Of a DNA stretch of 64,000 bases, positions 1 to 11,526 are shown piece by piece (position 1 is the stretch's first letter; every line of letters begins with the position of its first letter). The DNA lies in NCBI RefSeq assembly GCF_000524195.1, contig NW_020170403.1, positions 826,870 to 890,869 of the forward strand, given 5' to 3'. The translations under genes were made by a program, and so were the position numbers. Source of the DNA: Echinococcus granulosus. Its lineage: Eukaryota > Platyhelminthes > Cestoda > Cyclophyllidea > Taeniidae. Under the pieces are notes generated by a model. The model did not search any database and was not told the origin of the DNA. It worked only from the letters and a program-made list of their open reading frames with translations.

Positions 1-41
1 GGGGGTGGGGTGGAGGGGTGGGGGTGGGGGTGGGGATGTGT
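1..41. repeat. G-rich simple repeat (GGGGTGGGG type)
   Basis: The window opens with runs of four to five G separated by single T or A. The repeat continues past the left edge. Such a tract can fold into a G-quadruplex; that is inference from composition only. Confidence 0.7.
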
Positions 42-2468
42 CTTTACGTGGACGCATATGCATGCGTGTGCATGCGAGGGGTTTGAGGACAAAGGAGGAG
101 TTGCAGTTTCGCTGGTTGTGTTGTTAAGGTAGAATACCACAGTGGCGGTGCTACTCGAAAAAATGAGTGACGTATGTCTCCTGTTGCTGCCGTTCGGTAT
201 GGTCGTGTTGTTCAGACGTCATTAATCGAGGCGACAAGCTACAATTTTAGTGAGCGCATGTATACAGAACAACGTGTGATGATGATTGAAGCACCATTTA
301 AACGAATACATCGTACTCAAATCCGAAAGGCAGACATTTGAGATGCCCAAACGTTTTAGGGACGGCAGCACACTTTTATGTCAGTGACAGTTTCGGTTAT
401 AGGTGTTATTTATTCCGGAGCCAAGTGGTCGTTATCGAGAGCACTCAGCTCGTGGAACACTGAATTTGAAATCACTCAAGAGACAGAACTTTCTACAAGG
501 CCCGTTTGTATTTTAATATAGCAGCAAGCTTTGGGTACTCACGTAGCCTTCAACCTTTAACCGACGCACCAGGCTGCTCAAGAATGGCTAGGTCCTATCA
601 AAAAACAGTCCTAAAGTCCCGATAGCCGCACAAATGTGTCAGAAGGTAGCATCAAAAACAAAAATGGCGTTTCCGCCCCTTATAATCTTTGGTTCCTTCC
701 GTGAAACTAAGAAACTTTCGCCTTGATTCGAATGCTAGCGGTGAAAATTGGCTGGTTTTCGCATTGCCTCGTGACTTAACTTTCATATTGGTGGCATGGT
801 GTCCTATGCGACAAATGTAGGTCTCCTTTCTCCCTCAAAGTCTCAAGATCACTGCAGTGATTTAAATCTGGATTTGGGATACGGTTGTCTGGAAATCGAG
901 GATAACATCGGTCCCATTGAATCGTCTTTGAGCGGAATCAGCACAGCCATTTCCGTCTTTTCGTTCATGGGAGAGGTCGCATCTTGTGAAGCACAAATCC
1001 CGAAGGCAAATCTTCCTGCCATAATGTTCACAGAAACAGTTCTGCGTTCAGCTAGCCACCATTAGCACTAGCATCGTTGCGGGGACCGATCGACCACATT
1101 TCTGTGTTTACCGTCCACATGCAAAGTGCGGCAAAACTGCATAAAAAGCTTGCACCGTGTAAATTCATTGAGAATGTTTACAGGCATTCCTAGCCTCACC
1201 CCACCAAATTTATTACCAAAGCCAAAAATGTGGTCATGAAGGTGGTCTAAATTCGTCGTTTTGCGAGGCAACTGCGTACCTCCTGGTCACGACTCCGAGT
1301 TCGTGAGCTACTTTATTCACAAAAAGTAGACGGAAAAAGCAGAAGAGATTTCTTACCTGATCTGTTAATTATTGCACTGGCTGTGTAGAAGAGGTTATAG
1401 CAAATGTCACTGAAGAAGCAGAACGCGTAGATTGAGTCGAGTAGAAGGGGCAGAACGTCAATACTCGCGACCGTCTCCTCTCTCATTGACCCTAAAAAGG
1501 ATTAAAAGGCATTCCATTCAATGAAGAATATCTCTCACATCCGTCCAATGGGATTTTTCCAATTTCTAATTAAAAATGGTTCCGTTATTCATATTCACGT
1601 TTATTTAAAAAGTTACGAGAAGGAGCTACTTTTGCCCCCCAAATTTCTCTAGAAGATGTCACAAGGCATACTGGTCGGTAAATGCTTTAGCATTCGCGTC
1701 GAGGAAGCTCGTAAGGCTGTCAGAATAGGGATAGTTGACGACAGGCGAGACTAAAAGGCTCGTCTCAAGAATGATACCACAATACGCCTTGTAGTAAGTA
1801 GCAATTGTGGCCTCTTACACCCAAGTACACAACACACATTATGATCCAGCCTAAGCCCCGGTAGTTGAAACGGTAGGCAACTGTGGCAGTGGACATGTGA
1901 ATGCAACAGCTTGGTGTAAAATTTTGCTTGTACACAAGAGCCAAAGCGTTAAACCTTCAGGTACTCCTACTTACGGAACACTTTAGGTACAGTTTGTAAG
2001 GTGATAGGGGACTTGGGGATGGTGAGACCCCCAAGAGGTGTAACCTATACAAGGGCAAGCCTGACGGTTTTCAGCCTATTGCGACAAAACCAATTCCGAT
2101 GAGCATTCAAATCAATGCAGAAAAGGCTCAGTGGATGTGGTACCGACCTATCGAGAATCCACACACAAAACTATTCATAACCCTTGAGAGAGGGTCGGAT
2201 GCCACATTGAGGTGACAGAAAAGAGCAGAATTTTATCACCGCCTGTGACAAAACCTAGCTGCACCACTTTAAGTGAACGTTGAAATGTGTATCGAAGCTG
2301 TGAAAGCATATGAAGGTCAGAATTCCACATCGGTATCGAAGTGAAGCCAGCTCATCCTTGACTTTTCATTAGTAATGTCAAACCTTCTGGTGCTTGTCAA
2401 ATGCTAAGATGGGAATAAAATTATGGCAGTAGGGGGCTGAGCAGGAAAATGTCTGCGTTCTTCAATCC
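1..2468. other. Intergenic / 3' flank, no gene recognised
   Basis: This 2.5 kb stretch lies downstream of the minus-strand STKLD1-like gene. The short open frames in it (for example 796-1,065 + and 1,068-1,271 -) show no recognisable domain and no paired splice borders. The first 41 bases are a G-rich simple repeat. A possible minus-strand polyadenylation hexamer (TTTATT on the plus strand) occurs near 1,598, but it is far from the stop codon and I do not lean on it. Confidence 0.5.
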
Positions 2469-5400
2469 TTAAGATGTGCCGTTCCATTCCATAAACTCAA
2501 AAGTCCCTTTTTCCAGCATTAAATCAGTAGCTTCAAAACTATTATGAAACCATCCTTACTGACATTTTGAAATTCGTTATTCAAAGACTTTCAAAACTTA
2601 CTTTGTGAGGCAAGAGCAGCGAGACACAGAGCGCCCTGATTAATAATACCCGGATGCTTAGGGAAATAGAACATTGCATCATAGACCAGTTTGAAGGCGT
2701 CCATTGCAATGAAACGTTTCGCGTTCACATCTACAGAAGTAAAGCAGTATGGTCTCCAACTTACGATCAATGCTAAGTTTCCATAGCACCGCCAGAGCGA
2801 TTCGTAAGATGTTCGCATAACCCATATGGACACGCATTAGAGCCTTGGTGATAACCTCCGGGTATTCCATCTCACAGATCTTACGAATAATGGCTCCACA
2901 CTTTGACCAATAGGCCAACTGCGACTCCAACTCCAGGTTGGTAAGTTGAAGAGGACAGAGAATGGCCTCTAGAAGAACTAATACATTTACATGGACCTGG
3001 ACACTATCCATATGACGCTTGGCGAGCTTAGAGACGAGAGCCAAACTAGTCTCATTCCAGCAAGTGCTGTTATCGATCAGAGTGTCGTAGAACTCCGCGG
3101 AGGTTGGATCTTCCACACCACCGTCAGCAGCGATAGGGCGTGCTGCTTGAAGACGCATCTCTCCAACACTGGTGCAGTGCGCAAGGATGGCAAGACCGTG
3201 CTGAACGATTACGGGGTTCTCTTGGTGCACGAGGAAGATCCGCCACACGTGGAGGGGTAGGAGAGGATTTGTGGAGGCCTCATTACGACACTGTGTTTCA
3301 GCGATCCAGGATAACACACCTTCCACACAGTTCTCGTGTTCCAGTTGATCGACGAGGTAGTGAAGCATCGCGGACAGTCCGTGTTCGTAGGGAATGTTGC
3401 CTGAAGCATGAAATCTCTGTCAGGAGTATTCTGCAAGCATTTATACGCATCAAAATCGCGCCAACTGATTAATAAGTCTTAAAGGATACTTTTCCACAGA
3501 ATATATACTCTCGTTTTTAACGCAAAAGATAACTTGCCCATGGTTTAACAAGTTCAAGCGTTTGAATATGACAGCATGACTGATGTGATACCTGACAGAC
3601 AGAGTGAGAATGTACAACCGTGGCAGTTCTTACATATCTAGTCGACTTACTTTTCCCTCTTATACCCCAGAAGTCCAATGATTCGTAACTTTGTAGACCC
3701 AATTTAATTTCTACTTCCCGATACACGTGTAATTTCCTTCCAAATTTACTCCAATTCTCGCTGCATTTATTTACGGTAGTTTGATCAGTGGTGGAAGTCG
3801 CATTGAGTTTTGTTGCAAAAAGTGGAAACCCCTGGCACGAAATAAGGGCTATTTAAAAACAGCTACCCACCAAAGGCATAAACAACCAACTGTGTTATCC
3901 CTGACTCACATTCGCACAGCTGCTTCTCTAGGCGCTGCCGTCTCAGCTTCCGATGGGCATCATATCGGTCCATAAGGGATTGTACATAGTCACTCTGAAA
4001 CGCCTCTCTAAGAACCGATAAGAGCAAAGGAAGTGTCAATGAGTTACCTTATACCAGTGCGATTATTTACATCTTTCAATATCATGCCCTTGACCAACTC
4101 GATCAAAGTCTCGGGATACACCTATGGGTAGGGAGGAGTGAAGTATTCTTTGTTACGACTACCTTTTTAAGTACTTCCACCATTTCACGGGATATTTCTC
4201 CACTTCCTCGAACGGTGTTCATAACGGTGGTGATATCAGGTTCATTGCTGAAACCGCAGTACATTAGTTTGGTGATGAGACAGCCTAACGACCAAGCATC
4301 GCTCTTGTCCAAAACATGGCCGCAGTCTTTGGCCTCTGGTGGAAGCCACTTAAAATTTTCATCTAAAGAAGAAAAACGCAAAAAAAGTAGATACGCCTTA
4401 GGTTAATTCGATAGATGTACCCCTCCTGAAAGAGAATTTCTAGCAAAATAAATGACTGCTGGATGTTGTTTAAGATGTCCAATTTAAAGGTTTATCAACT
4501 TAACTCTTTGTCATCCCATCGACTAGTACAGCAAATAACATCGCTTAGGAAAATCTTTGTGTATTTTCTCATCGGTTACCTAACTACTTCCATAACCTTA
4601 TCCTTTTTTGCGGCAAAAGTCTATAAATTAAAGTTCCTCGACATGAACGGGGTGGCACACGACTAAAATAAGATATGTCCCACCAGTAAGTCTTAAATTC
4701 TAAGACGAAAAACAGTCAAAGACTAAAAATAGCTCCAATAAACAATGTAACAAAGTTCATCGCAAATTACGCAGGAATTCTGTATTTGAGAAACTTAGCG
4801 TGGTTTTGTTTCTCTTCATTTGATTTGTTATTTAAGATAGGAAAAGATTCTCATGAAGACAGTTTTGTATTAGGTCAAATTTTGCTATAAACCTACAAAT
4901 GCATATCAGCAAGAGGCGTTTAGCGTTTTAACACTTGAATCGACAAACAAATGTAAGTGCCAAACAATGGATAATGCGGCTATGGAAAACTCGAGGTATT
5001 GTTCACTTTTAATAAACACAAAGGAACCACCCGAAGTACCTATGTTCTTTTGAGAAATTGCCCATAAATAGCTAACGATGGCTTCAACTGCAGCATCACT
5101 AATCCGCACCTTTGTACCGTCGGTAAAAATATTTCTTGGATGTATTGCTCTAGATTGATTACTTTTAACTGAAGCGGCAAACCTGTGAACAAGACCCTTT
5201 TCTTCTAAATCATTAAGAACATGAAGAGTTGAACATAAAATTAATTCAATGAGCTAGGTGTAAGTCAATTGGCACTATCATTCTTACATCCAACGGGATC
5301 GGTTCTGCCCCCTGATATTTGTTCATTACGGCAGCCAAGTTTGGCATTCTCACGTATTCTTTGACAACATATATGTAAAATGTTAAAATCTAGATATGGC

Positions 5401-5798
5401 TTTTACATGTAACTGGACATACGTCTGGATCCCATTGAATGAAAATGCTTCTAACATTGACATGCATCTCGTGATGAAATTCTTTTAAAGTAGTGTACTA
5501 TCAGTGACCATAAACAAAACGAGGTACTTCGTCAAAAGCCTTATTTGCATGTTGTTCGTCTACACATTCTATCTTAGCTAAAGTTACAAAAGGAAGACCA
5601 CATCAATACTCTTTTTAAAATTAATATCTCGCCGGAGAACCTGTGTTCCACTATTTCTGACTGAGAATGCAAAGAGGAACCCAAAGAACGCTTAACCTTA
5701 AAAAAGTGATCTGTAAGTTCACTTAATAGAAGCGAACGTCGTATATCTTGTCAACTCGCATCATTCAGATTGTAAGATAGGCGGCCGAATAGCCGCAT
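2469..5798 (-). CDS. STKLD1: STKLD1-like pseudokinase with armadillo-type C-terminus
   Basis: Twelve exons in transcript order: 5798-5756, 5710-5611, 5572-5528, 5497-5423, 5389-5288, 5253-5040, 4362-4163, 4121-4048, 3992-3910, 3400-2765, 2730-2602, 2554-2469 (TAA 2471-2469), about 595 aa. The order matches vertebrate STKLD1 (680 aa): kinase-like domain, then helical repeats. The beta3-alphaC segment LKRIECVDEQHA aligns with the human LKQVECMDDHYA type. The hinge reads FYIYVVKEYV, the APE region LPPEA, and the alphaF segment SDAWSLGCL. The glycine loop is not GxGxxG, the HRD aspartate is Phe (VHRF) with a short insertion before HPRNIF, and DFG is DAA, so catalysis is unlikely. The C-terminal exons (3400-2469) are leucine-rich helices. 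My base count across 5,611-5,710 leaves the frame there uncertain by one base. The family's cellular role is poorly known. Confidence 0.78.
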
Positions 5799-7078
5799 TG
5801 GTCGCCCATAGCGATGGTAAAATTAATATGAAAAAAAAAAACAACCAAGATTTATCAGGTCATTAAAGTAACCTAAGAAGCTGGAGACATATTTATATAA
5901 AAATAAAACGTGTAATCAGTGCTTTCACACATCAAAAATAAGCTCTTGGCACGCGATGAAGTAAAATATCTTTGTCTGTAATACCTATCTTGATAATGCT
6001 CCTACTAATCTATCTGCCAAGAGTTTGAAATCCGTGTTAATTGTAAGGACTGGTGGTCATTCTGGATCTGTCACACTGAGAAAACTGTCACCTGAGTCTT
6101 TTCGGAAGTGAGAGCCCTGTTGAGGAATGCATGATACTAATGTGCGTAGGTGATGATGGACTACGGGTATGACTCATAAGCCATGATAGGGAGCAGAATT
6201 ACAAAATGCGGAGATCAGAGTGTCCGCGTAGCCCGCCATACCAATTATTTAAATGCAACAGAGCGACCACTGTCAAGTCTGTGCACTACGCCAGGTTTCC
6301 TGCGCCCAAACAAAGTGAGCGCTGGATTAAATGGGACAAATAGATGCAATGGGAAAAAAGAAAGTTTCTTAAGGTAGATGGGCGTACATGCATATGTGCA
6401 CTCTTTAATTTATGATAGCCAGAGGTCCCCTGCATTTGGCTTTGTTCGTCTAATTTGATAGCAAGTCTTTACGCCTGCTCAGTTATAAATATTTCTTCGC
6501 AACTAAAACTGCAAGACGCTTTAGTGAGTCCTGGACTAAATGGCTTTCTCCGATAATTGGTCATTTACAGGGTTGTGGTCACATTTAAAACGCCTAACAA
6601 TAACTGCATGCCAAATTTATTACTTTCTCAAATCACTAGGTAGCGGAGAACCAAGCCCTTTGGATGTTGGTTTAATTATAATAAGTTGCCATCTGTCCTG
6701 TGAAATACTTAAAAACGTATATTATTTTCAAATTAGGGCATCTTAAAAGCGTTTTTTACAGGCAAGGCATAAAATTTAATTCATGCACTACAGCCTTGTC
6801 AGAATTTTAGCAGAATGGAATTTGTTACGAAATCTATTCGTTTTAATTGTTTTCAACGAGGGCGGACTTTCCTGGTTGCCCCTTGCACGTTTTTGTAAGG
6901 TTTACTAAATCTGTTTCTGTTTGGTTCAGAGCAGTTACTCCCACGAGATTCGCGACTCATGCGATTTACTTGCTTGCCTTCATATTCTTGCTTCGCCTGC
7001 TTGGATATTGGTTTTCTCGATGTAGCTACCGAGTTCTATCCCTCTTTACATACTCTCACATTCATTTGTAGATTCGGG
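5799..7078. promoter_or_regulatory. Divergent intergenic region between STKLD1-like gene and NOP53
   Basis: 1.28 kb separates two start codons that point away from each other (minus-strand ATG at 5,798 and plus-strand ATG at 7,079), so it must hold both 5' flanks. I see AT-rich DNA without a convincing TATA box or coding exon. The open frames here (6,183-6,377, 6,540-6,746, 6,847-7,071 on +) have no domain and no homology I recognise. Bidirectional promoter activity is inferred from layout only. Confidence 0.4.
7071..7078 (+). promoter_or_regulatory. Possible spliced-leader trans-splice acceptor before NOP53
   Basis: A pyrimidine-rich stretch ends in TTTGTAG at 7,065-7,071-ish, eight or so bases before the ATG at 7,079. 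No upstream coding exon in phase was found. Flatworms trans-splice a leader onto many mRNAs, and this layout (AG just 5' of the start codon) is what such a gene shows. A cis-spliced non-coding 5' exon would look the same. Confidence 0.3.
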
Positions 7079-9759
7079 ATGAAAAATCGTGGTAAAAATA
7101 AGAAGAAACAGTGGAAACGTATTTTGAACAATATTTCCACAGAACTACACGATGCTGCTAAGCGTAGGGAACTAACGTAGGCTACGAGATTTTAGGTAAC
7201 CTACTTTTCTAGAGCCGCAGGTTTTGTTGTTAAGAAGGAGGACGAAGTTAAAATCGTCAAAGGCGACAAGGAGGCTGCCAAGGATCATCCAGAAATTCCA
7301 ACTGCTGGCAGTTTTGTTGAAAGGTACATTACTTTGCAAATCGCACGTAATTTCCCTCAGATGTGTTTATCGACCAAGGAGGCGTTCCGTATTCCAACGT
7401 TATGTTGACATTTGGGGTGATGAACAGAGCAAAAATGGTAACGATTCTATCAAATCTACCGATATTGCCCCGATATTACCTCCTGTACGTCAGCCAAGTT
7501 TACCCTTATTTCTTGGTTGAACTCTAGTTGACGGTTTCAGCTGATTGTTCTTTTCATATGTGTACTCGTTTTGGGTGTCATAGCAGCCAGAGCTCATCTG
7601 TCCGGCTGGCCAGTCGTACAATCCCAGCGCAGTGGACCACCAGGTGCTACTGCTTCACGTGGCTAAGGAGGAGGTGAAGGCAGAGGCTGCGGCCAATCCA
7701 CGCACCGCCAGGAAGCAGAAGAAAAAACGACGGAAGCTGACCCAAGCTCAGCTTGAGGCGCTGCGAATTAAGGCCAAGGAAAAGGGTAGGAAACCCACTG
7801 CTAAGGAGCTGGCAAAGCGGATGCAGACGGATTTGGAGAAGTGAGTCGATCTCTTGTTTTTGTAGTACTCAGAGGTTTAGTGTTTACAGGTTGCTCTAAT
7901 TCGCATGACAGCCTGGCTAGTTAAAACTTCATTTTCGGCAGTTAAAACTGGGTTAGCTGTTTCGTTTTTTTGGTATTTGCGTCTGAAGTGTAGTTGCACT
8001 TTCAAGAATATGGAAGAACTGGGGAACCGATAGCTTATAATTATTGAACATACAAGTAGCTTAAATTTGATAGTTCATTCAGTTCATGCTATCCGGATAT
8101 TGCGAAAATTGGGCTTCAATATCCAATATCGGTAATGTTTCCAACCTCTTATTCGAATAAACTAGCTACTGAATGTAGTGCACGGTGATATCAGACGAAG
8201 CGTTGGCATCGTTGACAGAACGTAGTCTCCATTTCGCATCCATTTCATGTGGCCAGTTTGAACTAAGCCTACCGGAGGATCTCCCGTTAGAAGACCCTTA
8301 ATGCTCATTCACAGTTCGAAACAGATAAATGTTGATTTAATCGAGTTCCTTTTCTCAGCTCTGTAATTTATGATTGTTCCAAATCAGGCTTGGCTTCCTT
8401 ACGAATCTTAAGGCGCTCCGTGTGCCTTCAGCCAGATAGGTTTCAGGCTACTCTCATCTCTCATTCCTGAAACTGTTCAAATGGAGTTTACTGTCTCCCT
8501 GATAATTCCTTCTCCTATTACTTTGAAATTGCCGCAGTGGTATATGTGACTCACTATTTTCTTAACGTTTCGAACATCTAGTGTTAACATATCAGGTAGT
8601 TTGTAATTTGTATTAAATGGGCATCTGCTTTTAGCATCCCAAAACTGTTGAAGGAGATTCGCAAGGAGGTCCGGCAGCAGGAGGTACGACGCCAGCGGCG
8701 CCAGTTGAGGGCAGCTATACGCAAGTACGAGAAGACGCCCAAGTTCCCCACTTCCTTCCAACTGCCTGGTGAACTGGCCCCGTCGTTGCGTCAACTTAAG
8801 GTACGTCCTCATCTCACTTTTCCTCACATAAGTATGCTGCTGTATCGTATCCTGAGGATGAAACGGTTTAAAAGTTTTTAAATTATTTGGAATATCACGT
8901 TATGGCGCGTTGTTGGATTCATAACTTCGTCTCCATCTGTACAACTGTGACCTGTTCAAGTATGCGAATTTCTTGGCCAGGGCGAAACAGTGTGGCAGCA
9001 AATTGGGGAGCTTTCGCATTATACTCATTGTGACTTTCATTGTCGCTCTTGCTGATCTATTGTTGAAGGCGTAAGTATAGCAGGCCTTTTGTTTGCAAAG
9101 TAGCATGGCGATGATTTAGGCTGTATGTAAGTGTCTAAACTGGTTTTTGTGACAACGTCACGATCACGTAGGTGGGGGCAGAGAAATTGACAACCTTCTG
9201 GTTTTTTTTTCCACATTCGACTGCGTCAAATCCCGAACAAGTAAACAACTATCCAAACGAAGCAACTTGTTCTTGTGTCTAACTGCAGCATTGCTTATTC
9301 ATTTACTTTCATCCTTGCATGTGCATATACTTTTTTTCGTAAAGATCCGGCTATCGCCTATTCCACATTCTCTGCTCGCCGATATTTGATTCACCCCCCT
9401 CCCTCAAATTGGCTTTGAAATGCTACCTAAGGAGATCAAACTCTTTCATATCAAATGGCGTAATGGTAGCCAATTGTCTGGATGAATCGAGGTAGAAAGT
9501 ATGGTTGGAATCGTTCCATTCATCTGCTTTGGAGATATCGTCTAGCAGGGTATACGATTCGATCAACCTTTAGTACTACGACTATAATGTGCATTACATG
9601 ACTTTGCTTTAACTCTGTCTTTTACTCTCTTCCCCTCAGACGGATGAAGCTTGGATGAGGGAGGTGGAATTCAAGCGCAACAAGCTGCCGCGAGCTCGAA
9701 AGACCCTCGGAAAGAAGGCTGAGACCACAACCTATGTGCGCAGGAGTAGAAGAAACTGA
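7079..9759 (+). CDS. NOP53: Ribosome biogenesis protein NOP53 (GLTSCR2/PICT1)
   Basis: Six exons join in frame: 7079-7176, 7213-7323, 7361-7484, 7587-7840, 8635-8800, 9640-9759 (TGA 9757-9759), 873 nt, 290 aa. NOP53 is a nucleolar protein that docks the exosome-Mtr4 machinery on pre-60S particles and assists 5S RNP assembly. Family signatures seen: basic N-terminus with KNKKKQW, the motif RYVDIWGDE (human FYDLWASD), the hallmark AGQSYNPSAVDHQ (human AGASYNPSFEDHQ), a lysine-rich coiled-coil segment, and the C-terminal block ELAPSLRQLK followed by basic residues ending SRRN. It is shorter than human NOP53 (478 aa), with less acidic middle sequence. The first two introns are 36 and 37 nt. The start is the first ATG in frame with the basic N-terminus; a further upstream exon cannot be excluded. 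Confidence 0.9.
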
Positions 9760-11205
9760 ATACATTCCCTTCCCCTCTCCTGCTCATTGTACATTTCTTC
9801 AATGTTGCACTTTTGAACCCTTTGGGCACTTCTAATGTTGGTTTGGTGCTAGGGCTGGAACTCACTGCGTTTCATTCTGATCAAGTGAAGGTCGATTGTA
9901 GGTCCAGTGATTTGACATAAGGAGCAAGTGAGTTGACGAAGAGCCCACTACTTGGCTGTGGGACGGAAACCATGTATGGGATCTCGCCACCTCAGCAAAT
10001 TCGAAGCTGTTTAAAAGTGTCAAGGTGGCCAAGTCATTTAGGAGGTCAGCATGGAGACGGCAGGGGGTCAAGACCCGTTGCGCCAGTGGCAACACAGATT
10101 TAACGGCGGAGCGGACGGGGTTCATTGTGGGCCTTAGTGGAGGGATTGATGGCCTTCATTGGTGCTACAAACCCGACCAGATTTGCGAATACCTCTAGAT
10201 TTGAGGGAAAGAATATGAACAACAACAACCTTGTTGGAGGAGTATGATAACTTTGGTGACTATTGCCACCGGAAGGCTAGTGCCCTCATCAATACTGTTG
10301 AATATGAGCGCTTTGCCGATGCACTTGGAACACATTATTTGTTTTGTTAAATGTCAGTTTTTGTAATAGGCTACTTAGGGACTCCGCCTTTGTATCGCTA
10401 CTGGGCAGTCTGGCTTCCAGGCTATACCAGTAGCCCCGTCCCTTACTGTGCATCGACGAAACATATTCTGCACAGGTATCATATCGTCTTTCGTCATCAA
10501 GGCGATCAAAGTATTCATTTTCAGTGTTGCGGTCTTTTTATCCTCGTAGCTTTCCAACAATTAAACCAAATTAGATTATTGTCTTTACAAAAATATCACC
10601 CAAGTGAGAAAATCATGCCCCAAACTTATAGAAACACCAGGTTGACAAAATAAACCTGATAATTCGCCTTGCAAAACCCTTTATTTACATTGTGGAAATG
10701 ATTTGATGTAATAATATTCCATGGCTAGGATTTACGGCCAAATCCCATCCATCTACAGGGCATATTATTTTACTGTACCGACTGACAATTACTCATAGAA
10801 CCGAAATTTTCAAGGCAGGCCCACGCAATGATTCGCTCGCCATCTATTGGTTCACTCACAATGATGCAGGTATTCTTAAAACTCAAGAGGATAGGATGTG
10901 ACTGATTCTAATACGGTGCATAGACGGGGGTCATTTCGCAACTTCCTGCAGCAAATTGCTTAAAGGAAGTGCTATTATTCGTATCGTAAACAATTTAAGT
11001 CCTAAGTGCCTGAATGTGCCGATTTTGTTGTTCGTGTCCCAAAATTTGTCTTCTTCTAAGAGGAGGTGCCGAAAATTCGGATGATGATGATGATCAAATC
11101 ACGTGAGTAACTTAACTTTGTTGACGTTTGATTTTTTAAAGGACTAGGCAGCATTTCCATTGCTTTGTTTAAGTTCGCTCGGCTGCGGGCGCCCTGGTGA
11201 AAACT
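9760..11205. other. Intergenic between NOP53 and NTE
   Basis: 1.4 kb between two genes in the same orientation. It holds one copy of a dispersed repeat (about 10,340-10,480), an AATAAA near 10,649 that is too distant to assign to NOP53 with confidence, and an E-box-like CACGTG near 11,100 in the 5' flank of the esterase gene. No supported exon was found. Confidence 0.4.
10340..10480 (+). repeat. Dispersed repeat family A, copy 1 (diverged)
   Basis: Aligns by eye to the better copy at 38,030-38,150. Shared words in the same order are TTTGTA, CT(A/G)CTGGGC, GTNTGGC, AG(C)CCC, CTGTGCATC and ATTCTGC. Divergence is high. Family identity is unknown. Confidence 0.5.
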
Positions 11206-11526
11206 ATGGCTGTCCGCTTAGTATTTTTTAATCTGATGGCAGTTTTAGGGGCACTTTCTCTTCTCAGTAAAGGTGTCGCCGATGAATTGGCCATGCCAGA
11301 AGATGCTTGCTTAGGTGATAGTACGTGCTTTTTCCCTTACCTGTCTGATGAATCGTTTGATTCCATCACTGGTGGCGCTGATTCGTCGGATCTGCTGTCC
11401 AAACTGATAGTACGCTCTTAGTTCTACGTAATTATTATCCTTAGTTATCCACGCTCCTTCTGTTTATTATTTTACCCTTAATTGCAATTGTTATTTGGAA
11501 GTTGGCTCAGCGTTTGCGGTACAAAG
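11206..11526 (+). other. NTE N-terminus: signal-like segment plus transmembrane helix (exons 1-2)
   Basis: The first ATG (11,206) opens a 68-codon exon beginning [20 protein letters not shown], a hydrophobic signal-peptide-like stretch followed by an acidic luminal-type segment with three cysteines. A 35-nt intron (11,410-11,444) joins it to exon 2, which encodes a strongly hydrophobic helix ending [10 protein letters not shown]. This position fits the single membrane anchor of NTE. A GTG at 11,197 also sits in frame, but the ATG is preferred. Confidence 0.7.

Noticed and set aside
7224..7520. 98-codon plus-strand frame over NOP53 exons 2-3
   Set aside because: Its first half is out of frame with the conserved NOP53 reading; only the part from 7,361 is real, reached through a 37-nt intron.
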